A stretch of DNA of 64,000 nucleotides from Bacteroidia bacterium. Lineage in GTDB: Bacteria > Bacteroidota > Bacteroidia > J057. Below, in pieces: positions 40,310 through 49,740 of the stretch. The stretch is from contig JAWKNO010000001.1 in the NCBI GenBank assembly GCA_041391665.1, positions 248,001-312,000 on the forward strand. The letters run 5' to 3'. The notes under the pieces are model-generated. The model was not told the origin of the DNA, searched no databases, and saw only the letters and a program-made list of their open reading frames with translations. The position numbers and the translations under genes were made by a program. Numbering within the stretch: position 1 is the stretch's first letter; the number at the start of each line of letters is the position of its first letter.

Positions 40310-41553
40310 CAAGCATTATTCCTTTACTTCAGCAGGTTCAGCTCGCCGCCCCTTCTGTAAGGCGGTTGTCTGATCTTGAAAAACAAAACCTGCTGCGCGA
40401 CATCGCCACACGGTTGTTGAAAAACGAATCGATTATTCTGACAGAGAACGAAAAGGATTTGGTCAGAATGGCCGACGATGACCCTAAAAAAGACCGCCTT
40501 CGGCTCACTCCGGAGCGTATCCGCGGACTCGCAGCCAGCCTTCAGGAAGTGGCCGCACTGCCCGATCCTTCGGGTAAACTGATTTCCGAAAAAGTACTGG
40601 AAAATGGCCTTCTGGTTCAGAAAATGGCCGTTCCGGTCGGAGTGGTAGGCATTATCTACGAATCCCGCCCCAACGTAACGGTCGATGTTGCCGCCTTGTG
40701 TATTCGTTCGGGAAATGCGATTGTGCTGAGGGGTGGATCTGACGCAACGTTTTCCAATAAAGTATTGGTTGGGCTTATTCACGAATCTATGCAAGGAGCA
40801 GGTGTGGATACACACGCATTATGCCTGCTTCCCACTGACCGGAAATTTGTGGAAGAACTGCTGACTGCCGACCGGTATGTAGATATTATCATTCCGCGAG
40901 GCTCTCAGGCATTGATTGATTTTGTGAGGGAGAATGCGACGGTTCCTACGATTGAGACGGGCGCAGGGGTTTGTCATACGTATGTAGCAGCTTCGGCAAA
41001 TTTGGCGAAGGCGGCGGAAGTCGTAGTGAATGCAAAAGTTTCCCGCCCATCGGTATGCAATGCGCTGGATACAATTGTGGTTGACCGTACCATAGCCAAA
41101 ACCTTTCTTCCGATGCTGAAACAGAGGCTGAGTGAGTGGTCTGTGGAAATATTCGCAGATGACGAATCTTTTGATATTCTCAATTCCGCAGATTATCCAT
41201 TCCTTCTTCATGCGGAGGAATCAGACTTTGGACGAGAGTTTCTGGATTATAAATGTTCGGTGAAAGTGGTAGAAAATATGGACGAAGCGCTGGCACATAT
41301 TCGCACCTATTCTTCCCGCCATTCGGAGGCGATTTTGTCGGAAGATGAGGCACAGTGTGAGCGGTTTTTGCAGGAAGTGGACGCCGCCGCGGTTTATGCC
41401 AATGCATCGACACGGTTCACCGACGGAGGCGTTTTTGGGCTCGGCGCAGAGATCGGTATCAGCACACAAAAGTTACATGCCCGTGGTCCATTCGCCCTGG
41501 AAAAACTCGTCACGGAAAAATGGATTGTGCGGGGAAATGGGCAGGTGCGGTAG
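40306..41553 (+). CDS. proA: Glutamate-5-semialdehyde dehydrogenase
   Basis: Second enzyme of proline synthesis, reducing gamma-glutamyl phosphate with NADPH. The 415 residues include VGVVGIIYESRPNVTVDVA near residue 108, LRGGSDA near 142, the catalytic Cys in KVSRPSVCNALDT near 245 and the family ending FTDGGVFGLGAEIGIS near 370. It overlaps proB by 4 bp. The convergent Uma2 gene ends 7 bp downstream. Confidence 0.95.
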   Translation: MTSIIPLLQQVQLAAPSVRRLSDLEKQNLLRDIATRLLKNESIILTENEKDLVRMADDDPKKDRLRLTPERIRGLAASLQEVAALPDPSGKLISEKVLENGLLVQKMAVPVGVVGIIYESRPNVTVDVAALCIRSGNAIVLRGGSDATFSNKVLVGLIHESMQGAGVDTHALCLLPTDRKFVEELLTADRYVDIIIPRGSQALIDFVRENATVPTIETGAGVCHTYVAASANLAKAAEVVVNAKVSRPSVCNALDTIVVDRTIAKTFLPMLKQRLSEWSVEIFADDESFDILNSADYPFLLHAEESDFGREFLDYKCSVKVVENMDEALAHIRTYSSRHSEAILSEDEAQCERFLQEVDAAAVYANASTRFTDGGVFGLGAEIGISTQKLHARGPFALEKLVTEKWIVRGNGQVR

Positions 41554-41560
41554 GAATAAA

Positions 41561-42229
41561 TTACTGATTGGTCAGATTCTGAAGAGTACTGATATTTTCA
41601 TTCTCATCAAAAATGGATTCCACAGGAATGTTAAATCCTTTGATGGCGTAACTCTCAATAATTTCGCCATAGATATGGCGTTTGGCGGGGAAGTACTCGC
41701 GGTCACCTGCAGGAAGAATGTACTGGTCAATACACATTTTCACAGGGTCAATGATCCAGTATTCGCTTACGCCATGTGCTGCATAGTCCAGCCTTTTTGC
41801 ACCCCGGTCAATCGCCGCAGTTTTGGGCGATAATATTTCAACAGCAAAATCAGGTGCCGGAAAAAGCGTCTGATCATCGGTAAACTGATCGGCAATCTCT
41901 TTTCTGAAAAATACGAGATCAGGTTCATAATCATTTCGGGTAAGAGAAATCATCACTTTTTCTGTTCCGACTACACCGAGTTGGTTTTTACGCACATATA
42001 TGCTTAACAAACTCGAAAGTAAATCCGTGATTTTCCAGTGCGCTCTTCTGACCGGAGAATGGACGATAATCTCTCCGTTGATAAATTCAGCCTTTATATC
42101 GGGCGTTACCCATTCATAAAACTCCCGCCGCCGCCGCTGTTCTTCTTCCAGCGCAGCTTTGAGATACTTTAGTTGGAATAAAGCATCGGGGCGTTTGAGT
42201 ATTTCGTCGGCTAGTGAGGTATGAGCCAT
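41561..42229 (-). CDS. Uma2 family endonuclease-fold protein (copy 2)
   Basis: 222-residue paralogue of the protein at 26900-27568. The matching blocks are KAEFINGEIIVHSPV, SLTRNDYEPDLVFF, VEILSPKTAAIDRG and HGVSEYWIIDP, in the same order and spacing. The putative PD-(D/E)xK residues are kept. The first 45 residues differ most. Cellular role unknown. It converges with proA and is divergent from the esterase gene. Confidence 0.88.
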   Translation of the reverse strand: MAHTSLADEILKRPDALFQLKYLKAALEEEQRRRREFYEWVTPDIKAEFINGEIIVHSPVRRAHWKITDLLSSLLSIYVRKNQLGVVGTEKVMISLTRNDYEPDLVFFRKEIADQFTDDQTLFPAPDFAVEILSPKTAAIDRGAKRLDYAAHGVSEYWIIDPVKMCIDQYILPAGDREYFPAKRHIYGEIIESYAIKGFNIPVESIFDENENISTLQNLTNQ

Positions 42230-42328
42230 GCTTTGAGATTCTTATTCCAAATATACGGAAAATATATTCGTGAATTCGTGGTTACTTTTTTCTTAATTGG
42301 TTCACAAACCATTTTATTCTAACTAACT

Positions 42329-43192
42329 ATGAAAAAATTATCCTTTCTTCTGATTTGCGCTGTCCTGCCTCTTCTGATGGCGGCACAGGGCAGTAAAGTT
42401 TTTGATAATCTCACTCTCCCCAGCAAAATCCTCAACGGCGAACGAAAATACGCCATTTACCTTCCGCCTGACTACGAATCCTCCCAGCGAAGTTATCCCG
42501 TGCTGTATCTGCTTCATGGTGGCGGCGATGACCAGACCGGATGGGTGCAGTTTGGTGAAGTGCAGTATATTACAGATAAAACACTCAGTGAAGGAAAGGC
42601 TACGCCCATGATTATCGTCATGCCCGACGCCAATACCGGCCGCAGGGGCTATTTCAACGATGTGCGCGGCGACTGGCGGTATGAGGATTTTTTCTTCGAA
42701 GAATTTATCCCCTACATCGAAAAAACCTATCGCATCAAAAGCGAAAAACGCTACCGGGCAGTTGCCGGACTTTCGATGGGTGGCGGTGGGTCGTTTATGT
42801 ATGCCCTGCATCATCCTGAAATGTTTTCTTCAGCATGCCCTCTTTCTGCTTCCACAGGTCCGCTTTCGCTGGAAGATACCGAGCGCTCTCTTGTCCGTTC
42901 GGGAATTGAGAAGCCGACGATGGCTCAAAAGCAAGCCTATTATGATCAGTACAGCGCCCTTGCCCTGATTGACAAGATGAAGGATGAAAATAAAACGGCT
43001 GTTCGCTGGTATATCGATTGCGGAGATGATGACTTTTTGTTTGAGGGAAATTCGCTGGTTCATATCGCCATGCGGAAAAAGGAAATTCCTCACGAATTTC
43101 GTGTGCGCGATGGAAGACACTCTTGGGTTTACTGGCGTGAGGCGCTGCCAACTGTTTTATCGTTTGTGTCAGACGCTTTTCACCAGAACTGA
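42329..43192 (+). CDS. Secreted esterase of the alpha/beta hydrolase fold (CE1-like)
   Basis: 287 residues with a signal peptide (about 1-19, ending LLMAAQ). Motifs: YLLHGGGDDQTGW near residue 57 (oxyanion loop), nucleophile Ser in AGLSMGGGG near 150, Asp in CGDDDFLF near 230 and His in DGRHSWVYW near 265, a complete triad. This is the esterase D/feruloyl esterase type that removes acyl groups from carbohydrates or aromatics. A GH67-like glycosidase gene converges on it 29 bp downstream, which hints at plant or algal polysaccharide use. Confidence 0.9.
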   Translation: MKKLSFLLICAVLPLLMAAQGSKVFDNLTLPSKILNGERKYAIYLPPDYESSQRSYPVLYLLHGGGDDQTGWVQFGEVQYITDKTLSEGKATPMIIVMPDANTGRRGYFNDVRGDWRYEDFFFEEFIPYIEKTYRIKSEKRYRAVAGLSMGGGGSFMYALHHPEMFSSACPLSASTGPLSLEDTERSLVRSGIEKPTMAQKQAYYDQYSALALIDKMKDENKTAVRWYIDCGDDDFLFEGNSLVHIAMRKKEIPHEFRVRDGRHSWVYWREALPTVLSFVSDAFHQN

Positions 43193-43221
43193 ATTCTACC
43201 GGTGATTCAGTTTCATACTTC

Positions 43222-45381
43222 TCATTCGCGTTTTGCGGTACGGGCGATTTCAAGGTCGCGGCGAACTTCCGGGAGGTATTTTTCCCAGGAAAAGTCTCTC
43301 GCATTAAACCATGAGTCTTTGGGATTCCAGGCTGTTTTCCCGCCCAAATACGGCACTTCCCGATAATGACTGTGGGTAATCGTTGAAACTTTTTCCCAGT
43401 AACTCAGGCAGTTGGTCAGAAGCACAATTGCCTGAGTTTTGTTCTGTTCGTCACCTCCTTTTCTGTAAGCATGGAGTGAAATGGCAGCACGCAATTTGTC
43501 TGCAAAATACAGGCTTAACCATGCCCAGGTTTCGATATCTTCCAGCTCACAGGCAAACGCACCTTTAGGAGCAACCCCGCTTTGCCGGATTTGGTTTAGC
43601 AGTTCCAGTATTTCATTTGCATCGGAAGAAAGCAGGTTGGCGAGCTTGTCAGGTGTCGTGATTTCTTCGGCGATTTTTTGTTTCCGGCTAATGGCTTCCA
43701 CAAATGAGGGAATGTTCATATAGTGAGGATCAAGCACCTGATGATCGATAAGTTCGTCAATGGAGATAAACGCTGAATGGCCATCGCTTAACCCTTTTGC
43801 TGCAAATGGCGCCAAAAACCCTTCGCTGTAAAGGGTATAGTCCCAGGTTGCCGCATGAAAAGAGGCGAGCTTCAGCGGCATTCTGCTTCCCAATTGAAAG
43901 GCTTTAAACATTTTTGCCCCGACTTTTTCGCCATACCTTCGGGCAAATGATGCTTCAAAAACAGCATCCGGAGTTTCCGGATTGTACAGCAGTCTGCCCC
44001 AGACCTGATAAAACAACCATTGTTTTTCGAAAGCATACTGCCAGGTTTGGTGTGAGCCGGAAAGGTGGGAATAATCCACAGCAGGAATATAACCTTCAGA
44101 ACCCACAAAATAGCCTGTAACGTACTCTTTGCCGTTTTCCGCAATATGCGAACGCACAAAATCCGGTTCGCCCCAGCGAAGGATAAACATATCCTCATTC
44201 CGGATCATCCACTGTATGCGGTAGTTTTGGGGTAGGGGATTCCAGAACCGGTCGTCAATAGCACCGGAGTGGAAATCATGAGTCATGGCAAGCACAGGCG
44301 TTGAGTGTCCGTGCGACCAGTTAAATTTTATCTCTACATGCACGGGATCGGAAAAGCCTGCTTGATCAATCACCTTTTGCATTTCGACCGGAGAACCTGC
44401 GAGCACGGAGCGATGAATAAACCTGGCAGGCCGGTTGGCTGCCTGAAGGCCTTTCACAAAGGTTTCTTCGATCCATTTTTCTCTGTCCGCTGCCTGCATG
44501 GTTTGATCCGGGCCGAAGTTGTTCATCCAGTCGGCAAGCGTTACACCCAGACCAGTCAGGTCTTCGTATTCGTTGATCACCTGCGTTACGGTTTCACGCG
44601 TATAGCGGCGGACAAGTTCGGTAGTGTCGTTGAGTTCTTTTACCCCATAAGCTTGGGCCATTTGCGGTGAGACCACAATATTCCAGTTGACGATATAGGT
44701 TTCAATGCCTCTTTGTTTTGCCATCCGGAAAAGCCCTTTCCAGAAGGTTTGCCATTCAGCCAGTTCTGCGTCGGAGAGGGGGCAGGCTTCGGGAAAGTTT
44801 TTTGCCCGGATCATAAAAGGAAAAGGATGGCGGCTCCAGAGAGAAAGGACATTCAACCGGTTTTGCGCCATCATGTCCAGATATTCTTCCCAGAAAGCCA
44901 GGTCGCGACAAACATCACTATGAAGATCCATCTGCTCTCCTTCGCGATAGGGCGACCAGGGCAGGTTAAACTTAATGGCGCGGAAGGAGAATCGCGGTAT
45001 TTCTCGTATCGGCTCCAGGTTGAGTTTGCCCTGGTGGAAGCGGTGGTTTTCGGCAATATCAAGGAGGGCGTACATGGCACCGGTTGCATCTCCGGCCAGA
45101 ATTTCCCATTTGCCGGCAGTTTTTCCCCGGCGGATTTCAAATCCTCCAGCCGGCAGGCCGGGGGCAGGAACGGCAATGGATAGCTGCGATTTATCCTTTT
45201 GGTCAGTTCGAATGATTTTGATTCCAGATTCTGCTCCGGAACGAACAACTTGCTGAATCCCATGCAAAACAGGGAATTCTTCGCTATTTGCGAATAGAGT
45301 AATAGTCTGACTATGAATGGGCTGGAAACCGGCCAGGAGAAAACCCGCCAGGATCAGGGAGGAAAGGAGATTTCTGTACAT
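43222..45381 (-). CDS. Secreted GH67/alpha-glucuronidase-like glycosidase
   Basis: 719 residues from MYRNLLSSLILAGFLLAGF, a signal peptide; an ATG 10 codons earlier would only lengthen it. Residues 30-130 look like the GH67/GH20-type N-terminal beta domain, ending MYALLDIAE. A TIM barrel follows, with FSFRAIKFNLPWSPY, YLDMMAQNRLNVLSLW and RGIETYIVNWNIVV. The C-terminal 250 residues are helical. The family resemblance is to alpha-glucuronidases, but catalytic residues could not be placed with certainty, so the substrate (perhaps a uronic acid polysaccharide) is a guess. The PlsC-like gene ends 26 bp upstream of its start. Confidence 0.65.
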   Translation of the reverse strand: MYRNLLSSLILAGFLLAGFQPIHSQTITLFANSEEFPVLHGIQQVVRSGAESGIKIIRTDQKDKSQLSIAVPAPGLPAGGFEIRRGKTAGKWEILAGDATGAMYALLDIAENHRFHQGKLNLEPIREIPRFSFRAIKFNLPWSPYREGEQMDLHSDVCRDLAFWEEYLDMMAQNRLNVLSLWSRHPFPFMIRAKNFPEACPLSDAELAEWQTFWKGLFRMAKQRGIETYIVNWNIVVSPQMAQAYGVKELNDTTELVRRYTRETVTQVINEYEDLTGLGVTLADWMNNFGPDQTMQAADREKWIEETFVKGLQAANRPARFIHRSVLAGSPVEMQKVIDQAGFSDPVHVEIKFNWSHGHSTPVLAMTHDFHSGAIDDRFWNPLPQNYRIQWMIRNEDMFILRWGEPDFVRSHIAENGKEYVTGYFVGSEGYIPAVDYSHLSGSHQTWQYAFEKQWLFYQVWGRLLYNPETPDAVFEASFARRYGEKVGAKMFKAFQLGSRMPLKLASFHAATWDYTLYSEGFLAPFAAKGLSDGHSAFISIDELIDHQVLDPHYMNIPSFVEAISRKQKIAEEITTPDKLANLLSSDANEILELLNQIRQSGVAPKGAFACELEDIETWAWLSLYFADKLRAAISLHAYRKGGDEQNKTQAIVLLTNCLSYWEKVSTITHSHYREVPYLGGKTAWNPKDSWFNARDFSWEKYLPEVRRDLEIARTAKRE

Positions 45382-45407
45382 AATAGCTGATATAATAGAT
45401 TTTTCCC

Positions 45408-45950
45408 TCACCTTATTGTTTTCTCCGGATACTTCGGTGTCATACTTCGAAAATAATCCACCACTTTTTGAATATCGGCTTCCATATCAGGGCCTGCGAA
45501 AAAGGGTTCTGCAATGGTTACGATTTTCCGCTTATAATCAAATCCCGCCATCCGAATCGGGATTTGCGCTTTGCGAGCGATGTGGTAAAACCCGGTTTTT
45601 AGCTCCGGTACATAACTTCTTGTACCTTCAGGGGCAACTGCAATGGAAAACTCCTCGTGTTTGTTAAACAGATCAACCACGGCATCCACAAGGTTCTGAT
45701 GTGCGCTCCGATCTACTGGATAACCACCGACGTACCGGAAAAACGCACCAAATGGCCAGCGAAACAATTGAGATTTTCCGAGGTATTTGGTGGGTAAACG
45801 AAGAATCGTTTTGGTAGCAAGCCCGAAGATAAAATCCCAGTTGCTGGTGTGTGGACCTGCAACAATAATATATTTTTTCTCCGGAGGGGCCTGGCCTTCA
45901 ATTTTCCACCCCGAAAAAAACATAACTAATCTGGAGAGTAAGAGTAGCAT
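45408..45950 (-). CDS. 1-acyl-glycerol-3-phosphate acyltransferase-like protein (PlsC family)
   Basis: 180 residues with the acyltransferase motifs HTSNWD (H-x4-D) near residue 34 and APEGTRS near 107, plus FFRYVGGYPVDR near 70. It is shorter than typical PlsC proteins and has only one N-terminal hydrophobic segment. Close relatives are small PlsC-like proteins of Bacteroidota that may acylate lipids other than lysophosphatidate. It is leftward, between the histidine kinase gene (53 bp upstream) and the glycosidase gene. Confidence 0.85.
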   Translation of the reverse strand: MLLLLSRLVMFFSGWKIEGQAPPEKKYIIVAGPHTSNWDFIFGLATKTILRLPTKYLGKSQLFRWPFGAFFRYVGGYPVDRSAHQNLVDAVVDLFNKHEEFSIAVAPEGTRSYVPELKTGFYHIARKAQIPIRMAGFDYKRKIVTIAEPFFAGPDMEADIQKVVDYFRSMTPKYPEKTIR

Positions 45951-46003
45951 AGCCTGTATCCTTTTTACACAGGCTTAATATAAAACTCTTTTTGTTAATA
46001 TAA

Positions 46004-47833
46004 CTACACCAGATAGGGACTCATCGCTTTCAACAGCTTTTTCTGCTGAATGGGTTTGGTGAGGAAATCGTTGAATCCGGCAGAAAGGCCTTTTTCCATT
46101 TCTCCGGCCATGGCAAAAGCGGTTTGAGCAATGACCGGCAGATTCGATTTTTTTTGCCTGATTTCTTTCAGTGCCTGATACCCATCTTTCTCCGGCATCT
46201 GGATATCCATCAAAACCAGATCAATATCATCAAAAAAGTCACAGATATCGATCACCTCCTGCCCGCTCTGGCCGCGAATGATTTTTGCCCCTGTTTTTCG
46301 GAGTATGCGGGAAAGAAGTTGAAAACTAACTTCGTCATCTTCAGCAATCAAAATAGTTTTTTTCTGCCAATCGAGGTGTAGGGTTTTCTGTTGTTTGGGT
46401 TCTTCTTCCGTCAGATCATCGGCCAGCGTAAATGGAAGCGTAAAAGAGAATTGTGAACCTTCTCCGGGCGTAGAATCCAGCCATATTCTTCCCCCCATCA
46501 TTTCTGTCAGACTTTTGCAGATGGCCAGTCCCAGCCCCGTTCCCTCATTGAGCTTGGTGGATTGTTCTATTTTCCTGAATCGCTCAAATACATGATTTTG
46601 CCCTTCGTAAGGAATCCCGGTTCCCGTATCGCGAACAAAGAATTCTAGGGTTCGGTAGTCTCTGAAAGTATAACCAATCGTGATCCTTCCCTTTTCAGTG
46701 AATTTGATCGCATTGGAAATGAGGTTGACGAGAACTTGCTGAAGGCGGAATGTGTCAGTAATAATGGTCAGGTTGTCGTCGAGAATGGCCGGCGATAAAA
46801 TGATCTCTACTTCCGGAGATTTGCGTGGGCTGAAAGAAAATGCCGCATGTAATTCGCGAAGCATATCGTTGAGGCGGCAATTTGCAGGACGAATATTCAG
46901 CTCGCCCGCTTCAATTTTAGAGATATCGATAATATCATCAATGAGGTGGAGGAGATGATCACCGCTGTTTTGTATGTGGCGAATAAATTCCTGTTGTTCG
47001 GTTTCTTCCACATTTCCTTCCTGCAACAAATGAGAGAATCCCAGAATGGCGTTCATCGGTGTGCGGATATCGTGCGACATATTGGACAGGAAGGCGGATT
47101 TGAGTCTGTCTGCTTTTTCTGCTTTTTCTTTGGCTTTGAGGAGTTTTTCCTGCCCGGCTTTCAGTGCTTCCATGGCAGATTTTTCCTTTTGCAGACTGGC
47201 TTCGAGTCCTTCCACCAAAATCGCCAGTGGAACGGCAACGATAAAGTTGAGCATCATAAAATTGATACCTACAACGGCCCACCCATCATGCGTATAGCTG
47301 TTAAGGTGAATATCAAAAGGAATTCCGGCAAACAGACAAACCCATATTAGCAGGATCGTAAAAAAATTAATAATCAGGCTGTAAATCGCACTTCGCATGC
47401 CAAGGAGCACACCTGATAAAACGGGAAAAGTAAAAAGATATACAAGCCCGGCACCCATCGGCCCAATCAGAATCAGCAAAAGGGTTCCTAAAAGGTAAAA
47501 AAGAGAAATCAGTATCCATACTCTTACCTGAAAAGAAATATTGGGCTTAAAAAATATAACGACAATACTTGCATAAACCAGTATATCAAGTAATGCCACC
47601 GCCGCAAGGTCATACTGCAGAGAAAGGATAATACTAGGTACCAGTGTCAAAAATCCCAGTACAATAGCTACCAGCGTAAGCGAAAAAAATATCCTTACCC
47701 GGTATGATGAGACCTCATGGTGTTCCCATAAGATTGGAGAAAGACGCTTCTTCGAAGCTCTATCCAGCAAGCGACCGAAAAAAAATGTGATTTTATCGAT
47801 CCAGGCAGAAGACGTAAGGAGTTTGTTTTCCAT
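46004..47833 (-). CDS. Hybrid sensor histidine kinase/response regulator
   Basis: 609 residues. Six hydrophobic segments (about residues 45-205) form the sensor domain. A coiled coil (about 210-245) is followed by the HisKA domain with FLSNMSHDIRTPMNA near 253, a HATPase domain with NLISNAIKF, DTGTGIP and GTGLGLAI boxes, and a C-terminal receiver domain with EDDE and phospho-acceptor DLVLMDIQMP near 541. There is no separate HPt domain or DNA-binding output, so a partner elsewhere must receive the signal. The input is unknown; no extracellular domain is large enough to bind a macromolecule. Confidence 0.92.
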   Translation of the reverse strand: MENKLLTSSAWIDKITFFFGRLLDRASKKRLSPILWEHHEVSSYRVRIFFSLTLVAIVLGFLTLVPSIILSLQYDLAAVALLDILVYASIVVIFFKPNISFQVRVWILISLFYLLGTLLLILIGPMGAGLVYLFTFPVLSGVLLGMRSAIYSLIINFFTILLIWVCLFAGIPFDIHLNSYTHDGWAVVGINFMMLNFIVAVPLAILVEGLEASLQKEKSAMEALKAGQEKLLKAKEKAEKADRLKSAFLSNMSHDIRTPMNAILGFSHLLQEGNVEETEQQEFIRHIQNSGDHLLHLIDDIIDISKIEAGELNIRPANCRLNDMLRELHAAFSFSPRKSPEVEIILSPAILDDNLTIITDTFRLQQVLVNLISNAIKFTEKGRITIGYTFRDYRTLEFFVRDTGTGIPYEGQNHVFERFRKIEQSTKLNEGTGLGLAICKSLTEMMGGRIWLDSTPGEGSQFSFTLPFTLADDLTEEEPKQQKTLHLDWQKKTILIAEDDEVSFQLLSRILRKTGAKIIRGQSGQEVIDICDFFDDIDLVLMDIQMPEKDGYQALKEIRQKKSNLPVIAQTAFAMAGEMEKGLSAGFNDFLTKPIQQKKLLKAMSPYLV

Positions 47834-48037
47834 GACCCGGTAATATTACCTGATCTGTGCTGGGAAAAGGAATCAAAACTTGGGCTTTTATTGCACAGGA
47901 CTACCTGCCTATATGATTCTTTATTTTATATATACCAATCATTGGAAGGTTTTTGATGTGGAAAAACAACTGTTTTTATTAATTTCTTACTTCTCATTCA
48001 CTCTGGCATTGTAAAAAAGGAGTCCTTCCGCAATTAG

Positions 48038-49138
48038 TCAAAATACAAACCCCACAGAAAAGTCAGCAAAATCGGCTTCTCCGCTATGAGCATGCACATA
48101 AAGGCCGATATAGGGCTGGAAATAGGGTTTTACCTGCTGGTCAGACAAATACCACTGTGTGCCAAAACGGGTATAAAGCAGGTAATTCATCTGATATGGT
48201 TTTTTGATATAGGGTCCAAGGTGTGCTACAATCGCCCAATGGCCAAATAAAAATTCTCCACCTGCATAGATGATTCCTCCGGTAGCGGCCTGTGCGGGTT
48301 TTTCAAAAGGAATATCCTGGTTTTGGATAAACGCCTGCAGGCTTTCTGCATAAAACCACTTGGTGCCGGCGCTCAGCCTGATTTTGTTATTCCAGATAGT
48401 GTTTAACGAAAAACTTCCCGCGTACACCGGGTAAAGTGGCCCGCCGGGAGACTTTTGAGAATTGACCCCATACCCAAGACTTATGCCCGGTTGCAACCTG
48501 CCCAATTTTTTGGCATCGGGTAAACTTTCGACTGATACCGGAAGCGACTTTTCCTTTAAGGTATACCCCGCCTTTACGGAAATCGCAGGAATATTTATCC
48601 CCAGATTGGGGACTTTTGTGCGGGCATTCGAGAAATGCGAATAACCCATCCCAATCCCTGTTTGCCAGCGTTCAGACAGCTGCCAGCGCGATTCCAGTTG
48701 GAGGAGGATAAAATTATTTATGGGCGATCCCATTACATTATTTCCCGGATTTGTCTGCCGATGGTAGGGTTTGGTGACGATTCCCAGCGAATAGCAATAC
48801 GTAAATCTAAGCTGAAAGGAGCCGGACTCTTTCAACAGAAAAGAAAGGGTAGGAGTGAGGGAAAACCCATGTCCGAAAACTTCAGTATTCCCCGGAAAAA
48901 AAAACATAAACCGCAGTCCTGTTTCCGGAAAATGGTAGCGGTGGTGCCATTCCTTTTTTCCAGAAACACGTTGAGAAAATCCCCATTCTACTATGCTGGC
49001 ATTATGTGTAATTTCTGGCCATAATGTATTGATTTTGAGCATTCGCCCATAGTGAGCCCCCGTGTAAATGACGGTTTGAGATTGTGCAGAGAGCACAAAT
49101 TTCAGGAAAAAAAGCAGTAGAAAAAGGATCCTTGTCAT
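48038..49138 (-). CDS. Acyloxyacyl hydrolase / PagL-like outer membrane deacylase
   Basis: 366 residues with a signal peptide (about 1-20, ending LSAQS) and a predicted outer-membrane beta barrel of alternating strands, ending DFSVGFVF. The segment YSHFSNARTKVPNLGIN near residue 170 resembles the PagL active-site region HxSNA, with His and Ser in place. PagL removes the 3-O acyl chain of lipid A. The Glu expected about 12 residues after the Ser is an Asn here, so the catalytic set may differ. The peroxiredoxin gene lies 6 bp upstream in the same direction. Confidence 0.72.
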   Translation of the reverse strand: MTRILFLLLFFLKFVLSAQSQTVIYTGAHYGRMLKINTLWPEITHNASIVEWGFSQRVSGKKEWHHRYHFPETGLRFMFFFPGNTEVFGHGFSLTPTLSFLLKESGSFQLRFTYCYSLGIVTKPYHRQTNPGNNVMGSPINNFILLQLESRWQLSERWQTGIGMGYSHFSNARTKVPNLGINIPAISVKAGYTLKEKSLPVSVESLPDAKKLGRLQPGISLGYGVNSQKSPGGPLYPVYAGSFSLNTIWNNKIRLSAGTKWFYAESLQAFIQNQDIPFEKPAQAATGGIIYAGGEFLFGHWAIVAHLGPYIKKPYQMNYLLYTRFGTQWYLSDQQVKPYFQPYIGLYVHAHSGEADFADFSVGFVF

Positions 49139-49144
49139 ACAGGT

Positions 49145-49621
49145 TTATTCAACCCAGACTTCCTCCAGGCCTTTGAGTATTTCCAGTGATTCCGAAATAT
49201 GGTTGTCAATCTGAAACTGAGAGGAAAAGTGGTGCCGGATTATGCCCTTTTTATCGATAACAAAAGTTTCTCTTCCGGGAATCATTCCAAATAACGAACC
49301 CGAGACGCCGTACAATTTCCGGACGTGGTTGTCCGGATCGCTGAGTAGGAGGAACGGCAGGCGACGATTGAGTGCAAAAAGTTTATGCGAATCAACAGAA
49401 TCGGCGCTTACGCCAATGACTTCAGCACCGGCGGTGATAAAATCTTCATAGGAATCACGGAATCCACAAGCTTCCTTTGTACAGCCAGCAGTTTCGTCTT
49501 TAGGATAAAAATAGAGGACAATATTTTTTTTTGTGAGGAAATCAGAAAGGCGTACCATATGGCCATTTTGGTTCCTCAACTCAAATTCCGGGGCAGGTGT
49601 GCCAACCTTTACCTTTGACAT
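49145..49621 (-). CDS. Peroxiredoxin (BCP/PrxQ type)
   Basis: 158 residues from MSKVKVGTPAPEFELRN. The peroxidatic and resolving cysteines are five residues apart in DETAGCTKEACGF, the PrxQ/BCP arrangement. YFYPKDE just before it and LPFLLLSDPD later complete the family pattern. It reduces peroxides using thioredoxin. An upstream in-frame ATG at 49705 would add 28 residues not seen in the family. The gene precedes the PagL-like gene by 6 bp. Confidence 0.93.
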   Translation of the reverse strand: MSKVKVGTPAPEFELRNQNGHMVRLSDFLTKKNIVLYFYPKDETAGCTKEACGFRDSYEDFITAGAEVIGVSADSVDSHKLFALNRRLPFLLLSDPDNHVRKLYGVSGSLFGMIPGRETFVIDKKGIIRHHFSSQFQIDNHISESLEILKGLEEVWVE

Positions 49622-49740
49622 AAACAATATTCCTTTCGATGAATCGTAAAAGTATGAGGCAAAATTACAAGATATTTTCGGCTTTTCACTAAATTCGATC
49701 CTCAAACTGCAGGACGCAAACCTTAACCTAAACCTTCATC

